This document shows positions 11,230-22,635 of a DNA stretch of 64,000 bases, piece by piece (the stretch's first letter is position 1; each line of letters begins with the position of its first letter). Location of the stretch: NCBI GenBank assembly GCA_030761205.1, contig JAULJL010000018.1:11614501-11678500 (forward strand). The letters are read 5' to 3'. This DNA comes from Fremontodendron californicum (lineage: Eukaryota > Streptophyta > Magnoliopsida > Malvales > Malvaceae). The translations under genes and the position numbers were made by a program. The notes below the pieces were generated by a model that had not been told where the DNA came from, ran no database searches, and saw only the letters and a list, made by a program, of their open reading frames with translations.

Positions 11230-12183
11230 TAACCTTCAAATGTGAAAAAATGATGACAAGAATGCAAAAAAAAAAAAAAGCAACAACAAAAAGAAAATGA
11301 ATTAGTAACGGGAATAAATACGAATAATACAAAAAAATATAATTCAAATAAATAATTATCCCTGAGGATGCCAACAAAATTTCGGCATTATAACACCCCT
11401 GGGATGAAATACCAACATTTATTACGAGCATTGTGATGTACGTTCATCATTGTCCGATTTTCAAAAATAAACTTATTCGGAAAGTAGAATAGAAGGTAAA
11501 AGGATTGGAAATATTCCTCCATGTGTTCTTAACTTCGGGATATCTAATTGGAAATCCGGCATGGCTTCGCCTAGGTTTACTATATGAAGGTGAATTAGTT
11601 CTAAAAGCCTCGAATTGTTCCTTACTGTTGTCGGTGAAGGCTAGTAAGGCACCCCGATAAAAGCGGATTCAATTCGTTAGAGTCTATTTCCCTAGCCCAT
11701 GCGGATTGTTAATCACGAAGGCTTAGGTAATTTAGTACTCCGGAAGTGTTTCACTAGCCCATGCGGATTGTTAATCACGAAGGCTTAGTTACTTTGCTCC
11801 CACCTAAAAGGACGGAACCCGGGTATAGGATTCATGATATGCAAATGCACGAGTAGTGTGTGAGGAGGAATAACAAACCTTTCACCACCTATTCTATATC
11901 CCTTATTCTAAATGCCCCAACAAGTTTAAACAACATAAATCATCAATTAATCAATAAATAAATATATGCATCAAAATAACCAGAGAACAATTATAATATG
12001 TATGCTCATGAATATGGACATATTAAAAATATTTTATTATTTTTGAAATTATCCTTATTTGTTTTAAAAAAAATATGGGAATTAAAATTAAATACCAATT
12101 AAACCAACAAAAATCGAGACTTTGATAACACACGACTCATTCTAGGCCTGACTCTCTAATAGTCCCCAGTGGAGTCACCAATC
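11230..12183 (-). other. 5' leader of element A
   Basis: Noncoding leader between ORF1 and the LTR. A block of about 65 bases with agcccatgcggattgttaat is present twice in tandem (about 11693-11790). A related duplicated block with atgcggaggctat is found in B near 54950-55050. The block gatatctaattggaaatccg near 11540 is also shared with B near 54797. The primer site lies at its LTR end. Confidence 0.65.
12162..12180 (-). other. Primer binding site of element A
   Basis: On the minus strand, three bases after the LTR end (...GCGACA), the sequence is TGGTGACTCCACTGGGGAC. The matching site in B is TGGCAACTCCGCTGGGGAC. Both are close to the TGGCGACTCCGCTGGGGA form that I recall for Ogre/Tat elements primed by a tRNA-Arg. 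The tRNA assignment is from memory. The location and TGG start are seen directly. Confidence 0.75.
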
Positions 12184-14613
12184 TGTCGCAACCTAAAAAA
12201 TAACAAGTCTCATCGCAAGACTTTATTATTCATTAAGCATGACATTAGAAAACCGAGGAAAAGTCGACTTAATTCCTCTAGAAAAATGAAGGTTTTGAAA
12301 ATGACCTTAAAAAGACTTGGAGTCGCCACCAATATTTTTTAGTTAGGTGTGATCGGTCACCAATTAAAACCGTTTTATAAAGTATTTTAAAAATTAATTA
12401 AAACATTTTAAAACCAATTTCAAGTCTACGTTTTAAACCAGAGAAATCAAAGAAACGGGTTCGGGACTCAGTTACGTGCGGGGAAGGATTAGCACCCCCA
12501 CAACGCCCGTATAAAACGGTACCTTTTTAGTCATGTGTTATCTCAAGTCTCGGTAAAAAAGTTGGTTTTAAATTTAGTATTTCAAGTTAATTCCCAATTT
12601 AAATAAAAATAATTCCATTTTTAATTGAAAATGACCCGAAATTTATAAATTCAAAATTTTCCTATATTCCCCAACAAACATGGCAAAATATATAAATTTT
12701 TATTAGTTTTGAAAAAACTTTCTGAATCATTCTCATTTTAAAGAAGATATTCCTTATTAATGATAATTGATGATATCCTCCCCAGCAAACCCGGTAGAGA
12801 ACTCATGAATTATTTTAACTCGGGAATATCTTTATTTTATTGAAAATCATTACCTTTTTGAAAACATTTAAAAAAATATGAATATGAATATGCATGACAT
12901 TAATAAAATGACATAGCAAAATCTAAACAATAAAATGCACCCTAAATGATATGATATGATTTAAATGTCTTAGCATATTCTAAATGAAACGAAATATCCT
13001 AAGTTATATGACATATTCTAAATGAAATGAAATGACCTAGGTAACATAATATATTCTATATGAAATGTAATATCCTAAGTCATATAATATATTCTAAATG
13101 AAATAAAATATCCTAAATGACATAATATATCCTAAATGAAATCAAATAGCCTAGGTAACATAATATATTCTACATGAAATGACCTAGGTAACATAATATA
13201 TTCTATATGAAATGAAATAATTTAAATGACATGGCAAATCTGAATGATATGGCATATAATTTAAATGACATGAAATATAAAATAATGCTATCATATAATA
13301 TGCTTGAAAATAAAAATGAAAATAATAATGCATGAACATAGTATATGCTAAAGAATATAAAAATAACATAACTAAATAAAAAGCATAGGATATCATGAAA
13401 TATTCAAAACCATATAACCTTAAAAAAATAAATCAAAATAATAACAATATCATAGGAATTATCATAGCAAAAATCACATATTATATAAAATGCATGAATA
13501 TGGAAAATGCAATGCATGAAAATGTATTTTTTCCTTTATTTAAGGAAATCCGTATATCTAAAAAGATGTCCAGCTATCTTAGGAAAATATATCAAATTAA
13601 ATATTCTAAAACCAAAATACTTTGTGATTATTTGAAAACAATTTTGAAAAGCTTAGATTAAAAATAAAAACTGGGCTAAACCTTTTTTAAAAGGCTCTAA
13701 TTTCCTAAGTTTAAAATCCCGGACTTGACCACCCTTAACTCGAGACTTAAAAAATCATTTTTAGAGTTTAAAAAGGCTTAGAAACTACCCTAAGTCAGTA
13801 GCTAAACCTCCTAATCAGGCCCCTCTAGGTAACTTAACCAAAACAGAAAAATGATTTTCCTTCAAATTCAATTCTGACTCCACTGTCCAGTTTAAAGCCA
13901 CGATTTTTTAACCTATTTTTAAAAATTCTAAAAAATCTAAAAACAATACTTGAGACTCAAGACATATAAAAATACATGGGAAAAAATAAGCTTAATTTTA
14001 TAATTAGAGATGAATGCCCAAAAAAATCGGGAAAGTACGAGTACTGGGTGAAAAAACTGTTTTGCCAAAAATACATTTTTGCCTTTGATAAAATCATTTA
14101 AAAATCAAAGTAAAAATATTTAAGACTCAAAAAATGACTCAAAAACAGTAGCTAAGACTTTTTAAAAGTTAGATAAAAAATGGCTAAGTAAAAAAAATCA
14201 CAAAGGTAGAATAATCAATTTGACAAACCTTAATTTTTCACAAGTGTGCTCAAGAGAGCATGACTTTGAACCATTAATTGGCCTAAGTCATTAGTCAAGT
14301 GGCATGGACATGAAATGCATATAAAATACAGCAAATATGATGCATGAAATGCATGGTTTTAAACCTAAATGTCATGACTAAATGCATGGCATCAATATAG
14401 TGACCTATACCTAAATGAACTTGCATGGCATTTAATGCAACCTAGGTCTAAAATGCATGGACATGCATGGCAAAATAAACCAAACCTAACAACTAAAATA
14501 TGCATGGCAATAACAAAAACACAAGGCATGCTTAAACCAAAACTCAACCAAATGTCATGAAAATGCAAAACTATGATCTAACATATCAAAAATGCAAACA
14601 CAAGGCAAAACAA

Positions 14614-14965
14614 TGAGGTAGCCGAATGGCCTAAGGTTCCAAACAAGCATGGCATTTTCACAAACACTTGATATACTTAAACTAAATACTCAATCAAATG
14701 TCATGCAAATACAAACCTATCAACTAACATAGCAAAAATGCACACACAATGCCAAATACATGAAGTGGCCGAATGGCCTAAACAAGCATGGCATTTTCAC
14801 AAACACTTGATATAATTAAACTAAATACTCAAACAAATGTCATGCAAATGCAAACCTATTAACTAACATAGCAAAAATGCACATACAATGTAAAACACAT
14901 GGAGCAGCCGAATGGCTTCAAGCTCCAACAAGCATGGCATTTTCACAAACACTTGATATACTTAA
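14614..14965. repeat. Tandem repeat, about 137-148 bp units, in LTR A
   Basis: About 2.5 to 3 units. Each contains gccgaatggcc or a close variant, then aagcatggcattttcacaaa, then cacttgatata, then aaatgcaaacctatcaac-like text. The gccgaatgg word also recurs in the other LTRs (near 24200, 58270, 58430). It lies in noncoding LTR sequence. Confidence 0.7.
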
Positions 14966-16115
14966 ACTAAAACATCAACAGATTTAAACATTATGGAAAC
15001 AAAAAATTAAAAATGCAAGAACATGATAATAAACTTATAAATGACAACAAACAAGCAATCAAATTAAAACAAGCCTCAAGTATATATAATAGAAGAATAT
15101 TTAAAGCATCAAGACTAAAGAAAATAACATAAATAACATGACAAATCAAAGCCAAAGCAGCAACAATAATAAAAAAAATATAGGCTATTCGGCCATAATA
15201 AGAAAAATAAGAAAAAAATTTGTAAAAACTTGTTTAAGAAAAAAAAATGAATAAGGAAATTAAAAAGAATATTAAAAAAAAACTTATTTTAAAAGAAAAC
15301 TCACCAAATAATAATCAAAATAGCAAAAACAAGAATGGAAAATCAAGAAAGTGCAAGAGTTGGTGCTAAAAGCAACTTCAAGAAGCTATCTTTCAAGCTT
15401 TATCTCTTCAAACTTTCCTTTTTTTTCTAAACTTTTTCTTTTTGCTTTCAACCAAGGAGAGAAAAACTAAGCAAAACCAAGAAGAAATCTAAAAAATGAA
15501 GTGAGTTGAAATAAAAATCTGCCTCTCCCTTTAGTGCTGGCCGAATTCCCCCTCTCTCCTCCTAGGATGTTGTCATTTTGATTCCAACCAATTTCCATGC
15601 AAGGGCTAGTGATTCAAGGTGAAAAATTATGAAATTATCACCCTTAGATTAGGCCATCAGCTGTCCATAATTACAGCTGTTCAAGAATAATGTTGACACT
15701 CTCCCTCTTCATGCGTTTGGCTCATGTGGCTTATTTGCAATGGCTTGATCAAAAAAATCACTAACTAACTCTTAATTCTTGGCCTTTTGATTGAAAAATC
15801 AGAAGCTTCTTCCTTCCTTTAGGCCTTGGCAGGCCAACACTCTCTTTTCCAGCCCAAGTCTGATTTTTCTGAAAGGCAAGAAAAGCCCTTTTCGATTGCT
15901 TGGGTAAAATGACTATTTTGCCCCCCGGATGCAAATAATTCGCAAACGGACTCCAAATTCAAATTTTATTTTTTTAATACTTAAAAAATAATAAAATATT
16001 TAATTCTGAAAGTTTTCAAAATTTTTTGAGTTCGTTTGCTATTTATTTGGAATTTTTCTTCCAAAAATGCCTTTTTATGCCCCCACATTTTACCATTTTT
16101 TAAACAAGCTCTAAA

Positions 16116-16830
16116 TCAAGATTTTTCTTCACCAATATCTTCCAAATAATTTAAAAGTGTGATATAGAATTTTTCATAATTTTTGGAACCCATTTGGTAT
16201 TTTTTGGGATTTATCTGCTTGAATTACAGCATATGAGGCTCGAGATTTGGCCATTTTGCAAAATAACTTCGAATCAAGATTTTCTTTCGCTAATATCTTC
16301 CAAATAATTTAAAAATGAGATTTGAAAATTTTCATAATTTTTGGATTCCATTTGCTATTTTTTCGGGATTTATCTTCTTGAATTACTACATAAGAGACCT
16401 GGATTTGGTCATTTTGCAAACGAACTTTGAATCAAGATTTTCTTTTTCCAATCTCTTTCAAATATTTTAAAAATGAGATTTGCAAAATTTCAGAATATTT
16501 GGAGTTCATTTGCTATTTTTTCGGGATTTATCTTCTTGAATTACTACATAAGAGACCCGAATTTGGCCATTTTGCAAACAAACTCCGAATCAAGATTTTC
16601 TTTCGTCTATCTCTTTCAAATATTTTGAAAATAATATTGGAAAATTTTCAGAAGATTTGGAGTTCATTTGCTATTTTTTTTGGGATTTATCTTCTTGAAT
16701 TACTACATAAGAGATCCGAGATTTTTCCATTTGGCAAACGAACTCTGAATCAAGATTTTCTTTCTCCAATCTCTTTCAAATAATTTAAAAATGAGATTTG
16801 CAAATTTTTAGAAGATTTGGAGTTCATTTG
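16116..16830. repeat. Tandem repeat, about 128 bp units, in LTR A (about 5 copies)
   Basis: Units carry gccattttgcaaacgaactc, aatctctttcaaataattta, gagttcatttgctatttttt and gggatttatcttcttgaatt in order. The LTR at 21952-26430 has about 3 to 4 units (25440-25870) and LTR B has about 2 to 3 (59700-59980), so copy number has changed between related LTRs. A plus-strand open frame at 16427-16783 is a by-product of this repetition and is not a gene. Confidence 0.75.
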
Positions 16831-17490
16831 AAATTTTCCAATTTTACCCTTTTGCCTCCGAAACCCGGTTTTGCTCAAATCAAGTCCGATTTTTAGATTT
16901 TCTTCAAACTGAGATTTGGGCTATCCCTTTTTAATAATTCCTCATCCATTATGGGCTTTTGTCTTACCAAGTCGGGCCATTTCTGTAATTCTTCCCGATT
17001 TCACCGAAATCTACAAAAAACCCTAATTCTCGGTTTTCTCCCGGATTGACTTTTCTTTCAGTTTTTCTTTCAAGTGGATTCTCCATTAGCCGTAGTCAGT
17101 GCTTATCTTTCATTTGAAACCTTCAATTTTGACCAATTCGATCGTTAGGGCACTTTTCCCCAAATATTTCGGATTAGGGTTTCTTTTCTACTGAATCTCC
17201 ATATCCCAACTTTCGAACACCATATCTTTCGACTTAGAGCTCGGATTATCAAAATTATTTCGCCATTTATCAATTGAACTTCAGATCTTCATTTTGAAAG
17301 TGGGTTGACTTTTTTGACAGTTGATTTTTCGGGGTTGACTTTTTTCAAGTTTGACTTTTTATGCTCGCCCTCTTAAACTAAGTCTCGGAGTACCACCTGC
17401 AGGATGAAAAAAGTCTTTTTACATTCTGAAACATCAATTTAGAAGAAAAAATACCTGTTTTAGTGGTCCGGACAAAATTAGGTGTCTACA

Positions 17491-20400
17491 AATAGCAAAA
17501 AGAAAAGTTTAGAAAAGAAAAGAAAAGAAAGTTAGAAGAGAAAAAGCTTGAAAGATAGCTTCTAGAGTTTGCTTTTAGCACCATACTCTTGCACTTTCTT
17601 TGATTTTCCATTCTTGATTTTCTGTTTTGATTATTATTTTGGTGAGTTTCTTTTGATTTTTCTTTTTAAATAAGTTTTTTTTTTTAATGTTCTTCTTTAA
17701 GTTCTTTCTTCATCTTTTCTTATAAAAATTCTTGAAATATTTTTTTTCCTTGTTATTGACATGGCCGAATGACCCATTTTTCCCCCTATTTTAGTTGCTG
17801 TTTTTCTTTGATTTTTCATGTTATTTTTTATATTAAATAAGTCTTGATGCTTAAAATCTTCTTCTAGTACATATACTTGAAGCTTGTTTTAATTTGGTTG
17901 CTTGCTTATTTCCATTTATGAGTCTATTATCATGTTCTTGCATTTTTCATTTTCTGTTTTCAAAATGCTGAAGTTTGTTTATGTTTTATATTTTGAAATC
18001 CATGTGTTTGTGAAAATGCTTGTTAGTTTTCATACCTCTACTTTATATTTGCATGATTTGAGTGTTATGTTTTGGTTAAGTATGTTAGTATATCAAGTGT
18101 TTGTGAAAATGCCATGCTCACTTGGAACATGAGGCCATTCGGCCACCTCATTTATTTTGCTTTGTGTGTGCATTTTTGTTATGTTAGTTGATAGGTTTAC
18201 ATTTTCATGATATTTGGTTGAGTATTTGGTTTAAGCATGCCTTGTGTTTGTGTTATTGCCATGCATATTTTAGATGTTAGGATTGGTTCATTTTTGCCAT
18301 GCATATCCATGCATTTTAGACCTAGGTTGCATTAAATGCCATGCAAGTTCATTTAGGTCTAGGTCATTTTATTGATGCCATGCATTTTTCATGACATTTA
18401 ATTTTAAAATCATGCATTTAATGCATCATATTTGCTGTATTTTTCATGCATTTCATGTCCATACCACTTGACTTATGACTTAGGCCAATCAATGGTTCAA
18501 AGTCATGCTCTCTTGAGCATACTTGTGGAAAATTAAAGAGTTGTCAAATTGATTATTCTGCCTCTGTGAATTTTTTTACTTAGCCTATTTTTGTCTAAAA
18601 TTTAAAAGTGCTAGCTACTGTTTGTGAGTCATTTAGAGAGTCTCAAATGTTTTTACTTTGATTTTTAAATGATTTTATCAAAGGCTTTTGGCATAACAGT
18701 TTTTTTCTCCAAGTACTCGTACTTTCCCGATTTTTCTGGGCAGTCATCTTTAATTAGAAAATTGAGCCTATTTTTTCCCATTAGTTTTACATGTCCTAAG
18801 TCTCCAGTATTTTTTTAGATTTCTTTAGAATTTTTAAAAATAGGGTAAAAAATCGTGGTTTAAAGTGGACAGTTGAGTCAGAATTGAATTTGAAGGAAAA
18901 TCATTTTTCTGTTTTGGTTAAGTTACTTAGAGGGGGCTGATTAGGAAGTTTAGCTACTGAATTAGGGTAGTTACTAAGCCTTTTTAAACTCTAAAAATGA
19001 TTTTTTAAGTCTCGGGTTAAGGGTGGTCAAGTCCGGGATTTTAAACTTAGGAAATTAGAGCCATTTAAAAAAAGGGTTTGGCTAATTTTTTATTCTTAAT
19101 CTAAGCTTTTCAAAATTGTTTTCAAACAATCACAAAGTATTTTGGTTTTAGAATATTTAATTTGATATATTTTCCTAAGGTAGCTGGATATCTTTTTAGA
19201 TATACGGATTTTCTTAACTAAAGGAAAAAATACATTTTCATGCATTGCATTTTCCATGTTCAGACATTTTATATAATATGTGATTTTTGCTATGATAATT
19301 CCTATGGTATTGTTATTATTTTGATTTATATTTTTTGATGTTATATTGTTTATTATATGGTTTTGAATATTTTATGATATCCTATGCTTTTTATTTAGTT
19401 ATTTTTTGTCATATTATTTAGCATATACTATGTTCATGCATTATTACTTTCATTTTTATTTTCATGCATATTATATGATAGTATTATTTTATATTCCATG
19501 TCATTTAAATTATATGCCATATCATTTCTATTTGCCATGTCATTTAAATTATTTTATTTCATATAGAATATATTTTGTTACCTAGGTCATTTCATTTCAT
19601 GTAGAATATATTATGTTACCTAGGTCATTTCATTTCATTTAGGATATATTATGTCACTTAGGATATTACATTTCATATAGAATATATTATGTTACCTAGG
19701 TCATTTCATTTCATTTAGAATATATCATATAACTTAGGATATTCCATTTCATTTAGAATATGCTAAGACATTTAAATTATATCATATCATTTAGGTTGCA
19801 TTATATTATTTAGACTTTGCTATGTCACTTTATTTATGTCATACATATTCATATTTTTTAAAAATGTTTTCAAAAAGGTAATGATTTTCAATAAAATAAA
19901 AATATTCCCGAGTTAAAATAATTCATGAGTTCTCTGTCGGGTTTGCTGGGGAGGATATCATCAATTATCATTAATAACGGAATATCTTCTTTAAAATGAG
20001 AATGATTCGGAAAGTTTTCCAAACTAATAAAAATTTATATATTTTGCCACGTTTGTTGGGGAATATAGGAAAATTTTGAATTTATAAATTCCGGATTTTT
20101 TTCAATTAAAAATGGAATTATTTTTCTTTAAATTGGGAATTAACTTGAAATAATAAATTTAAAATCGACTTTTTTATCGAGACTTGAAATAACACATGAT
20201 TAATAGGGTACCATTTTATACGGGTGTTGTGGGGGTGCTAATCCTTCCCCACACGTAATCGAGTCCCGAACTCGTTTCTTTGATTTCTTTGGTTTAAAAC
20301 GCAGACTTGAAATTGGTTTTAAAAATGTTTCAATTAATTTTTAAAATATTTTATAAAACCGGTTTTAACAGGTGGCCGATCACACCTAGCTAAAATAGAT

Positions 20401-20552
20401 TGGTGGCGACTCCATGTATTTTTCAAGATCATTTTCAAAACCTTCATTTTTCTAGAGGAATTGAGTCGACTTTTCCTCGATTTTTTTTAATGTCACACTT
20501 AATGAATAATAAAGTCTTGCGATGAGACTTGTTATTTTTTTAGGTTGCGACA
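17491..20552 (+). repeat. Oppositely oriented LTR fragment (inverted copy of 12184-15448)
   Basis: From about 17496 the sequence is the reverse complement of LTR A from about 15448 back to 12184. It ends in ...aggttgcgaca at 20552, the mirror of the LTR inner edge. It is not followed by a primer site, so it is the right part of a 3' or solo LTR on the plus strand. The simplest reading is that element A inserted into this older LTR, with 17491-17495 (aatag) as one half of a target duplication whose partner lies outside the window. It contains no gene. Confidence 0.8.
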
Positions 20553-21951
20553 TGAAAGATGCAGGATTTGCTGAGATAATTCCTCCCTTGGTCAACCAGC
20601 ATAGAGAAGAAGAAGGAAGCTTGATCAATTTAATTCCTTAGTCACTATCAAGCTCACATGCTACCACTAGCACCTTGCAAATGGTCCCCCCTTCATCCAA
20701 TGGCTTAGGTGCCTTGTAGGAAAGTTGAATGCACCATCCAATGGCCAAGTTTAAATGCCAAGATGAAATTTTTATTTGTCATGAAAGAACCCTCATCTAA
20801 TGGCCAAGAATAGAAGAGCACAATTCATCGAAAGGTGGACATCCATTCGGCCAAGCAAGGAAGTGCATGGGATTGTTCCTTTTCATCCGATGGCTTAGGC
20901 CATGTACAAGGGCTGAGTACATATGTTAAGGTCTGGGATTAAATGCCAAGATGACATTTTTATGTTGTCATGAAAGAATCCTCATCCAATGGCCAAGAAT
21001 AGAAGATCACAACTCATCCAAGGGTAAGCACTCAAAAGGCCAAGCAAGGGACTGCATGGGATTGGTCCTCTTTTGCTTCTAAGGGCTGAGGTTATTACAA
21101 GGGTTGAGTACACATCTTAAGGGCTGCTATAAATTGGCAAGATGACATTTTTATGTTGTCATCAAAATATCTTAATCTAAAGGCCAAAATTGGAGGAGAA
21201 AAAGTACAAATTCCATCTAAGGGTTGGAGGGCCATTCGGCCAAGCCATTAGAGGGGGGGCTGATTTTCATTTTTTGAAGAGGTTTTTTGAGGCTGGAAAC
21301 AGTAGCTAATTTAGAAAAGAAAAGGTTTTGAAAGAAAAAAAAGTTTTCAATAGAAGAGCTTGAAGGTAGTCATCTCTACCAAGCTTTAGCATAGTTTTCT
21401 TCTTGTTTTCCTCTTGTTTTCCTTGGTGATTTTTATTTTATTTATTTTCTATCTTGTTTTCGTATTAAATTTCTCATAGAAATCAAAGTTTTAAAAACTT
21501 TATTTAAATTTTCATCTCTTCTTCTTCATAAAAAATGGTTGAAAATAATTTTTTTATAAGATTCTTGCTTTGGCCAAATGTAGCATGAGTGATTGCCTTG
21601 ATCTTTTTTTTTTCTTCTTTGCATGATGTTGTGGGAAACATGATTTTTGAAAGTTTATTTAAGTATTTTATGTTCTGATTTTTTACAAAAAAATGAAGCA
21701 AAAGAGGCCATGTCACCTATGCCATGTCATCATTTTATGCCATGTCATTCATGCCTTGTCATCATTTTTTCCATGTCACCTATGCCATGTCATCATTTAA
21801 TGCTAAGTCATTCACGCCTTGTCATTATTTTATGCCATGTCATCATTGTATGCCATGTCATCTTACATGTCATGTCGATTTCATTCACATGATATTCGTT
21901 CTTATGCCATGTCATCCATATGCCATGTTATTTTGTATGCCATGTCGATTT
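20553..21951 (+). repeat. Diverged plus-strand LTR-like fragment
   Basis: No gene. The text follows the order of a plus-strand member of this LTR family: several atccaatggccaag blocks, a ggccattcggccaagc word (21234), a pyrimidine-rich part around cttgttttccttggtga (21413), then a catgccatgtcatc-rich part. It is too diverged for confident alignment by eye. It could be an older relative into which neighbouring LTRs inserted. Confidence 0.5.
21709..21950. repeat. Short tandem repeats of gccatgtcat
   Basis: Roughly 30-bp units built on atgccatgtcatcattttat and atgccatgtcattcatgcct, with about eight degenerate copies. The overlapping open frames here are products of repetition. The minus-strand LTR starts immediately after, at 21952. 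Confidence 0.7.
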
Positions 21952-22595
21952 TGTCGTGACCTAAAAAATAACAAGCCTCATCGCAAGACTTTATTATTCG
22001 TTAAGCATGACATTAAAAAAAAAAAGGAAAAGTCGATTTAATTCTTTTTAAAAAATGAAGGTTTTGAAAATGACCTTGAAAAAGATATGGAGTTGCCACC
22101 AATCTTTTTTAGCTAGGTGTGATCGGCCACCTATTAAAACCAGTTGTATAAAACATTTTAAAATTAATTAAAATATTTTTAAAACCAATTTCAAGTCTGC
22201 GTTATAAACCAGTGAAAATTGAAGAATCGGGTTCGGGACTCGGTTACGTGCGGGGAAGGATTAGAACCCTCACAATGCCCGTATAAAATGGTACCTTATT
22301 AATCGTGTGTTATCACAAGTCTCAGTAAAAAGTCGATTTTCAATTTGGTATTTAAAAATAATTCCACTTGATTTGAAAATGATTCGAAATTTATTAATTC
22401 AAACTTTTTTCTATATTTCCCGACAAACGCGGCAAAATATAGAAATTTTTATTTATTTGGAAAATTTTCCAAATCATTCTCGTTAATGCTAATTGATGAT
22501 ATCCTCCCCAACAAACCCGGCAGAGAACTCATGAATTATTTTAATTCGGAAATATCTTTATTTTATTGAAAATCATTGTCTTGTTTTAAAACATT

Positions 22596-22635
<40 letters not shown>

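Larger units (their letters stand above)
1..17490 (-). mobile_element. Ogre/Tat-like LTR retrotransposon A, 3' end outside window
   Basis: Reading the minus strand from right to left, the order is a 5.3-kb LTR, a primer site, ORF1, gag, protease with G-patch, a probable intron, RT, two RNase H regions, integrase and a long 3' UTR that runs off the left edge. An extra ORF upstream of gag, a DNG-type protease motif, a second RNase H and an intron between protease and RT are known hallmarks of the Tat/Ogre branch of plant Ty3/gypsy elements. All coding parts carry stops or frameshifts relative to the similar element B, so the copy looks inactive. The left LTR is not in the window, so age and target duplication cannot be read fully. 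Confidence 0.88.
12184..17490 (-). repeat. 5' LTR of element A (5307 bp)
   Basis: On the plus strand it begins tgtcgcaacctaaaaaataa and ends ttaggtgtctaca, a TG...CA LTR when read either way. The primer site lies 3 bp outside the inner end. The same inner edge occurs at 21952 and 55435, and the outer edge at 60805. Inside are AT-rich degenerate repeats (12950-13260), a tandem repeat with gccgaatggcc (about 14614-14965) and a block of units of about 128 bp (16116-16830). No coding region is credible. LTRs over 5 kb are usual for Ogre elements. Confidence 0.85.

Noticed and set aside
16427..16783. A 118-codon plus-strand open frame
   Set aside because: It is a product of the 128-bp LTR repeat, AT-rich, with no start context or domain.
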